A DNA stretch of 60,055 bases, from assembly GCA_013287135.1 (NCBI GenBank), contig JABDEK010000019.1:1-60055 (forward strand). Direction: 5' to 3'. The notes below the pieces were generated by a model. The model saw only the letters and a program-made list of their open reading frames with translations, did not search any database and was not told the origin of the DNA. Each line of letters begins with the position of its first letter. Positions within the stretch are counted from its first letter, which is position 1. Below are positions 55,451-60,055 of the stretch, piece after piece. Source of the DNA: Acidobacteriota bacterium (GTDB taxonomy: Bacteria; Acidobacteriota; Terriglobia; Acidiferrales; UBA7541). The position numbers were made by a program, and so were the translations under genes.

Positions 55451-55856
55451 ATTCGCGCCGCTAGCGGCGCAGGTTGGCTGTTCTAAACAGGCACACGCGC
55501 CTCTGTTTTGGGTCAGTCGCATTGCATTCCTCCCAGGCTGCATCTTATTTGCTCGCTCATCCTTTCTTAGGCCTTTCTAGAAGCGACAAAGTCACCGGCT
55601 TGGATGTCGAGTTGCAATCTTTCACTAGGCGGCGAATCGCCCGCGCCGCTTCTTTAGAAACGGCCCATGATGAGTTCGTTGCTCGGAATAGAAGCGCCAC
55701 CATGAAATCTGGCGAGAATGCCGCGAAGCTACCGCGGATGAATTCCGGCAATGTCTTCTGCAAGGAGCGAAGAATTTCGCTGTGGGAGGAATTCAGCACG
55801 ACGACATTACCACGCTTGCGCTGAAGATTCCGCTTCTTTAACGATTTCGCCCGCTC
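55451..55856. other. 406-bp gap with a doubtful short ORF
   Basis: The only frame with protein-like composition is 55557-55799 (minus strand, ~80 codons; contains SEILRSLQKTLPEFIRGSF and AARAIRRLVKDCNS). It is preceded by similarly open sequence without a clear start and matches nothing I know. It might be the tail of a decayed gene. No RNA or terminator is evident. Confidence 0.3.
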
Positions 55857-56255
55857 TTAAACAATTTGAATATCCAGTTCGACTGATTTTCCATTTTGAA
55901 TTGCGAAAGCGCGAACGGGATTTGGCGCGTCGTTGCGCGGCGAGAGAATGAAGTACGCCACGTCCGGGTAGTAGGCTTGATCGATGTCGCTCGTTGATGG
56001 TTTGTTGTCGCTATCTGGATGCGAATGATAGATCCCCATTAGTTCCAGCCCCGCTCGGCGGATTTCCCGCATGTGCTGAAACAATTCCTTTGGGGCAATT
56101 TCATACGCAGTGGCGCTGGCCAGCGAATTACTCGCTGGGAAAATCCGTGTAATCACGCCCTGGTGCCCGGCCAACAATCCGCAACATTCCAATTGAGGAT
56201 TTCCGGAAGCGTGAGCCGCCATCTCCTCCGAAATTTGCTTCTTGATCCGAATCAT
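55857..56255 (-). CDS. M67-family JAMM metallopeptidase
   Basis: A 132-residue stand-alone JAMM/MPN+ protease. Zinc-site residues are complete: Glu23 (ECCGLLAG) and the motif HSHPxxxxxxxSxxD with His77, His79, Ser87 and Asp90. Bacterial relatives remove C-terminal residues from ubiquitin-like sulfur carriers (ThiS/MoaD/CysO types), as Mec+ does in cysteine synthesis. No sulfur carrier or E1-like enzyme is adjacent, so the partner is elsewhere. ATG 56255 is the first good start. It lies downstream of ftsZ on the same strand (151-bp gap). Confidence 0.88.
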   Translation of the reverse strand: MIRIKKQISEEMAAHASGNPQLECCGLLAGHQGVITRIFPASNSLASATAYEIAPKELFQHMREIRRAGLELMGIYHSHPDSDNKPSTSDIDQAYYPDVAYFILSPRNDAPNPVRAFAIQNGKSVELDIQIV

Positions 56256-56406
56256 AAGCGAAGAATGTTAACGGGGATCAGGGCCATGCAGATTCGGAAT
56301 ATCAAAGCGCACAGGTCCCGCGGGCGATTTGCGACCCGGTCGGCCGCCGAAAAATCCAGGGCTGCCGCCGAACTCGCCGGCAACCCATCTTCAACGCGCT
56401 TGCGCC

Positions 56407-57630
56407 TTAGGCCTTCTGAGCCTGACGGCGAAGAAATGTGGGAACGTCGAGATCATCCGCCGGCACTTCATGAACCTGGCTGACATTGCGCGCGACTTGG
56501 TGAACTACCTCGTTGACGTTTCTGGATACCTGCTGCACCACATTCGTATGTTGTGGTTGCGGCATGGTGGGCTGCTCCGGCGCGGGCTCGCGCGTGGCTT
56601 TCCAGGTCTTCGGCAAGTAGGAAGGACGCGACTGGCTCTTCCTGCCGGCTACTTCGCGGAAACCCGCAGCGATTACCGTGATCTTCACCGATTCCTTCAT
56701 GGCGTCGTCCATCACCGCGCCGAAAATAATGTTCGCGTTTTCGTGCGCCGCTTTCTGAATGATAGACGAAGCTTCGTGCACCTCCTGCAAGCTCAAGCTC
56801 GACGAGCCAGTGATGTTGATCAAAATTCCCTGCGCGCCTTGGATGCAGTTGTCTTCCAGCAGGGGGCTATTGATTGCGCGATTAGCGGCGTCAATCGCGC
56901 GGTTCGATCCGGAAGCGACCGCGGTGCCCATCACGGCGTAGCCCTGACCGGACATGATGGTTTTCACGTCCGCAAAATCGCGATTAATGATGCCGGGAAT
57001 GGTAATAATGTCGGAAATTCCCTGAACTGCTTGCCGCAGAATATCGTCGGCGATACGGAACGCTTCGAAGAAACTGGTGCCGTGTTCAACGCACTCCATC
57101 AAGCGTTCGTTCGGAATCACGATGACGGTGTCCACGCTGCCGATTAGTTCTCCAAGCGCCTGCTCGGCCTGTTCCATGCGACGTTTGCCCTCGAAGGCGA
57201 ACGGCTTGGTGACCACAGCGACGGTGAGCGCTCCAAGTTCGCTCGCGAGATTCGCTACTACCGGCGCGGCTCCGCTTCCGGTTCCTCCACCCAGTCCAGC
57301 GGTGACGAAAACCATGTCCGCGCCGTCCAGCGCTTCCAGAATTTTTTCGGTGTCTTCCAGCGCAGCTTTGCGGCCGACTTCGGGATTGGCGCCGGCTCCC
57401 AAACCTTTCGTCAACTTGGCGCCGAGTTGCAGTTTCACCGGCGCTTGCGAAAGTTTCAGCGCCTGCAAATCTGTGTTTGCCGCAATGAATTCCACGCCTT
57501 CCACTTTGGCGCGGATCATGCGGTTGACGGCGTTGGAACCGCCGCCGCCCACGCCGATCACTTTAATCTTCGCCCCGTTCTGCGCTTCTTCGCTGAATGA
57601 AACTTTAAAACTCGATTCTTTTGGTGACAT
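56407..57630 (-). CDS. ftsZ: Cell division protein FtsZ
   Basis: The tubulin-like GTPase that forms the Z ring. From ATG 57630 (GGGGAGGA just upstream; an in-frame start at 57672 is longer) it has 407 residues. Motifs: [13 protein letters not shown] (~27), NTDLQAL, the GTP signature [13 protein letters not shown] (~110-122), T7-loop-region sequence [14 protein letters not shown], a variable linker (~325-390) and the C-terminal peptide [11 protein letters not shown] that binds FtsA/ZipA-like partners. It follows ftsA by 45 bp in the murB-ftsQ-ftsA-ftsZ order of the dcw cluster. Confidence 0.97.
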   Translation of the reverse strand: MSPKESSFKVSFSEEAQNGAKIKVIGVGGGGSNAVNRMIRAKVEGVEFIAANTDLQALKLSQAPVKLQLGAKLTKGLGAGANPEVGRKAALEDTEKILEALDGADMVFVTAGLGGGTGSGAAPVVANLASELGALTVAVVTKPFAFEGKRRMEQAEQALGELIGSVDTVIVIPNERLMECVEHGTSFFEAFRIADDILRQAVQGISDIITIPGIINRDFADVKTIMSGQGYAVMGTAVASGSNRAIDAANRAINSPLLEDNCIQGAQGILINITGSSSLSLQEVHEASSIIQKAAHENANIIFGAVMDDAMKESVKITVIAAGFREVAGRKSQSRPSYLPKTWKATREPAPEQPTMPQPQHTNVVQQVSRNVNEVVHQVARNVSQVHEVPADDLDVPTFLRRQAQKA

Positions 57631-57675
57631 GCTTCCTCCCCAGTCGTTCGCCCTTTTGAAATTTTTGTTCAATGC

Positions 57676-58893
57676 TTAAGACGCTCCAGCAAACATGCTT
57701 TTCAACTTGCCCACCCAGCCGGTAGGACGCGCTCCCGCATTGCGCCTGGTGCGCGCACCGTAAAGCACAAGTCCCACGGCTGTAGAATATTCGGGCCGGG
57801 AATCTTCTTCGCTCATGCCTTGCAAACCGCGCGGAATGGCCACACGCACAGGCAGATTGAATATTTTTTCCGCGAGTTCGCAGAACCCGCGCAGTCGCGC
57901 TCCCCCGCCGGTAAGAATAATTCCGGCGGGAATGGACGACTCAACGCCGCCGCGGCGAAGCTCGTCGCGAACCAGCATCAATAGTTCCTGCGCGCGCGGT
58001 TCCACGATGTCAGACAGCATACGAGCGAAAACGGTTCGCGGCGGGCGATCGCCCACACTCGCGATTTCGATGGCGAAATCTTCTTTCAGAAGTTCACGGT
58101 TCGCGCAGGCTCGCTCGCGCTTGATTTTTTCCGCTTCGTCGATGGGCGTGCGCAATCCAACGGCCAGATCGTTGGTGAAATGGTCGCCGCCAACGGGAAT
58201 TGCCGCGGTGTGCCGCACAACAGCGCCGGCGTAGGCGAGCAATTCCGTGGTACCGCCACCGATGTCCAGCAGACAGCAACCTAGCTCGCGTTCATCCTGA
58301 GTCAGGCAGGCTTCCGCGGAAGCAAGCGGCTCTAGGACGGTATCGTCCACGCGCACGCCTGCGCGATTTACCGCGGTTACGATATTTTGGGTTGCTGTGC
58401 CGCTGGCGGTGACGATATGAACGTTGGCTTCCAGGCGCTGCCCTACCATTCCAATGGCGTCACGGATGTTGTCCTGCGCGTCGAGAAAAAATTCCTGGGG
58501 CAAGACGTGCAACACTTCGCGATCTTCCGGCAACTGAATGCCACGCGCAGCTTCCACCGCACGGCGAACGTCTTCACGCTGAATATCGCGCGGACGGCTT
58601 CCCACCGTGATTCCGCCGCGGCTATTCACGCCGCGCACATGCGTGCCGGCCACGCCAACCAGCGCCGATTCCACCGGCACGCCGACAATGGTTTCGGCTT
58701 CTTCCACCGCGCGGCGAATCGAACTGACTGCGAGATCCAGATTTACGATTTGCCCTTTGCGCCAGCCCTTTGATTCTGCTGCACCCAGCGCAGCGAATTT
58801 CACGCTGCCGTCGTCACTCAGCTCTCCAATCAGCGCACAGGTTTTGGTGCTGCCGATGTCCAACGCTACGATATGCCGTTCCTTCTTCGTCAA
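57676..58893 (-). CDS. ftsA: Cell division protein FtsA, TTG start
   Basis: An actin-fold ATPase that tethers FtsZ to the membrane. The 405 residues start at TTG 58893 with AAGGAG just upstream. Motifs: ALDIGSTKTCALIGEL (phosphate 1), the SHS2/1C domain (~85-165), CCLLDIGGGTTELLAY (phosphate 2, ~205), and IILTGGGARLRGFCELAEK (adenosine loop, ~330). The C-terminus VGKLKSMFAGAS is an amphipathic membrane-targeting helix. It lies 25 bp after ftsQ. Confidence 0.96.
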   Translation of the reverse strand: MTKKERHIVALDIGSTKTCALIGELSDDGSVKFAALGAAESKGWRKGQIVNLDLAVSSIRRAVEEAETIVGVPVESALVGVAGTHVRGVNSRGGITVGSRPRDIQREDVRRAVEAARGIQLPEDREVLHVLPQEFFLDAQDNIRDAIGMVGQRLEANVHIVTASGTATQNIVTAVNRAGVRVDDTVLEPLASAEACLTQDERELGCCLLDIGGGTTELLAYAGAVVRHTAAIPVGGDHFTNDLAVGLRTPIDEAEKIKRERACANRELLKEDFAIEIASVGDRPPRTVFARMLSDIVEPRAQELLMLVRDELRRGGVESSIPAGIILTGGGARLRGFCELAEKIFNLPVRVAIPRGLQGMSEEDSRPEYSTAVGLVLYGARTRRNAGARPTGWVGKLKSMFAGAS

Positions 58894-58918
58894 ATCTGCT
58901 CCTTATAATTTCCGCCCA

Positions 58919-59992
58919 TCAATTTCCACTAGATGATTTCTTCTTCGTCTTCTTCGAATTCTTTTGCGCTGCGTGCACCGGCTTCGCACGTTTCCTGGCC
59001 ACAACTGGGGCTGGCTTCGACGCCGATCGTGCCGCCACAAGGCGTGGCGCAGGTTGCGGTATCACCGGCGAGTCTGGATTCACGATTGCTTCGCCGTTGA
59101 ACCGCAAGTCCACAGATTCCACTCGGCCTGTTTTAGCGCGCCATTGGCCGATGCCGTCCAGCAATGTTCGATACTTCGTTTCGAAATCGTTGTCGCCGAA
59201 ATGGACCAGAACAGGTGAGTCCGTTGACGGCGTAGCTTGCTGGCCGGCCTTGTCTGGCATTTGATTCGAACTGCCGCCACTGAAAACGTGATCGCCGTTC
59301 AAACCGGAGATCGTGGCGCGCAAGTCGCTGGCGTCTGAAAGATCCACTTCGCTCACCTGCTCCATCGCCCCCGCGCGGGTCAGTTCCACTTGCTGCGAAA
59401 ATCCGGCAAATAGTTGCATCCGTCTTTCGCGTTCTTCGGAGGTCATATCCTCGTGAATGCCGGTGACCACCGGAAAATGAAAATTTGCCTTCAGCGGACG
59501 CTCGAGTATCACGCCATGAATATCCACCAACGCAAGATCGCTTCCCTGCCGAAGAAACGCGATCGGCGAGCGCTCGCTGATTTCTACTTCGATCTTATTC
59601 GGCAAAGCCCGCCGGACGATCGCTTCGGACACCCAGGGAATTGCCTGGATCTGCTGCCGTCTTTCATTCAACGGAATGCGCAAGACGCTCCGCCCATGAT
59701 CCGCCTTAAAAATCGCGAGCACATTCGCGCGCGTCACATAATGATTTCCGGCCAACTCCACTTGTTCCGGATGAACGAGCGCCATTTGCTGCGAGGCCAG
59801 CAGAAAATGCCCAAAGGCATACGTCACGCAAGCGCCGGCGATTCCGACGCCCACGCCAAACGTCACGCGCAAATAGGTTTTCCAGGCTTTCCGGCCGAAT
59901 TTTCGGCGCTTAATCTCCAGAGGCTTTTGCCTGCGGAGATATTTCGGCTCTTCGTCGGCCAGGAGCTCCTGGGGATAGGCGTCCGCGTCCAT
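58919..59992 (-). CDS. ftsQ: Cell division protein FtsQ
   Basis: A bitopic division protein that recruits FtsB/FtsL. The 357 residues have a basic cytoplasmic start (~1-38), one membrane helix (~43-65, VTFGVGVGIAGACVTYAFGHFLL), a POTRA domain (~75-150: VELAGNHYVTRANVLAIFKAD, IPWVSEAIVRRALPNKIEVEISERSPIAFL split here into parts) and a beta domain (~150-290). The last ~50 residues are Lys/Pro/Ala-rich and probably disordered, longer than in model FtsQ. It starts 5 bp after the murB stop. Confidence 0.88.
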   Translation of the reverse strand: MDADAYPQELLADEEPKYLRRQKPLEIKRRKFGRKAWKTYLRVTFGVGVGIAGACVTYAFGHFLLASQQMALVHPEQVELAGNHYVTRANVLAIFKADHGRSVLRIPLNERRQQIQAIPWVSEAIVRRALPNKIEVEISERSPIAFLRQGSDLALVDIHGVILERPLKANFHFPVVTGIHEDMTSEERERRMQLFAGFSQQVELTRAGAMEQVSEVDLSDASDLRATISGLNGDHVFSGGSSNQMPDKAGQQATPSTDSPVLVHFGDNDFETKYRTLLDGIGQWRAKTGRVESVDLRFNGEAIVNPDSPVIPQPAPRLVAARSASKPAPVVARKRAKPVHAAQKNSKKTKKKSSSGN

Positions 59993-59997
59993 GGTCT

Positions 59998-60055
59998 TCA
60001 GTTTTTCCAGAGAATGACCTCGTTCTCAAGTTCCGCGCCAAAGCTCTTGTGCACC
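59998..60055 (-). CDS. murB: C-terminal end of MurB (UDP-N-acetylenolpyruvoylglucosamine reductase), cut by window end
   Basis: The last ~18 codons read VHKSFGAELENEVILWKN then TGA (60000-59998). The pattern V...FG..LE.EV matches the extreme C-terminus of MurB, an expected gene directly before ftsQ in the dcw cluster. Only this fragment is visible, so the call rests on a short motif and position. Confidence 0.6.
   Translation of the reverse strand, partial: VHKSFGAELENEVILWKN

Overview
The window looks like a chromosomal segment of an Acidobacteriota member (Terriglobia-like). This is inferred from gene content: a TonB receptor with an N-terminal carboxypeptidase-regulatory domain, a giant NHL plus choice-of-anchor-D secreted protein, S9 peptidase, DUF4097 lipoprotein, POTRA-only protein, a PurS/GlmS neighbourhood and a murB-ftsQ-ftsA-ftsZ cluster. 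No 16S rRNA is present, so the taxon is not proven. Non-ATG starts are common. TTG is well supported for metK, ftsA and a secreted-protein pair, GTG for glmS and the TonB receptor, and one gene probably starts at CTG.

Layout. 1-4.7 kb: secreted proteins (beta-helix fragment, small exported protein, NHL giant) ending at a good intrinsic terminator. 4.7-5.7 kb: a gene graveyard with a tyrosine-recombinase C-terminal remnant. 5.7-6.25 kb: the RNase P RNA gene (minus strand) with its promoter. 6.3-17.7 kb: housekeeping and membrane genes (ligA, lipid kinase, hydrolase, VTT protein, pcrA, amino-acid permease, S1/P1-like protein, adenosine deaminase, purS). 17.8-24.5 kb: glmS, POTRA protein, larE, DUF4097 lipoprotein, TPR-thioredoxin protein. 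24.5-30.3 kb: HDAC-like protein, a Cys/His-rich exported protein directly before a TonB receptor, and an S9 peptidase. 30.3-35.8 kb: an accessory stretch with a frameshifted TPR pseudogene, M23 peptidase, a small protein with an internal repeat, a DyP peroxidase and a GH30-ricin glycosidase. 35.8-44.2 kb, minus strand: NfeD protease, slipin, SPOR protein, lnt, prfB (with its +1 frameshift site), metK and ahcY. 44.5-50.7 kb: small exported protein, TPR protein, class A PBP, membrane protein, proS. 50.9-53.8 kb: three relatives of one exported family, one of them a pseudogene. 54.1-60 kb: glyA, a JAMM peptidase, ftsZ, ftsA, ftsQ and the end of murB.

Genes that work together: metK and ahcY form the SAM cycle and have a terminator-like hairpin just before ahcY. 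Lnt, PBP, FtsQAZ, MurB, GlmS and the M23 and SPOR proteins serve the envelope and division. Slipin and NfeD are a known membrane quality-control pair. The Cys/His-rich protein and its TonB receptor are a plausible metal-related pair. I found no CRISPR array, tRNA, intact mobile element or complete defence system. The most interesting leads are the enlarged RNase P RNA next to an integrase remnant, the Cys/His-rich plus TonB pair, the clustered exported family with a decayed tandem copy, the S1/P1-like protein with altered metal ligands, and the hairpin ahead of ahcY.
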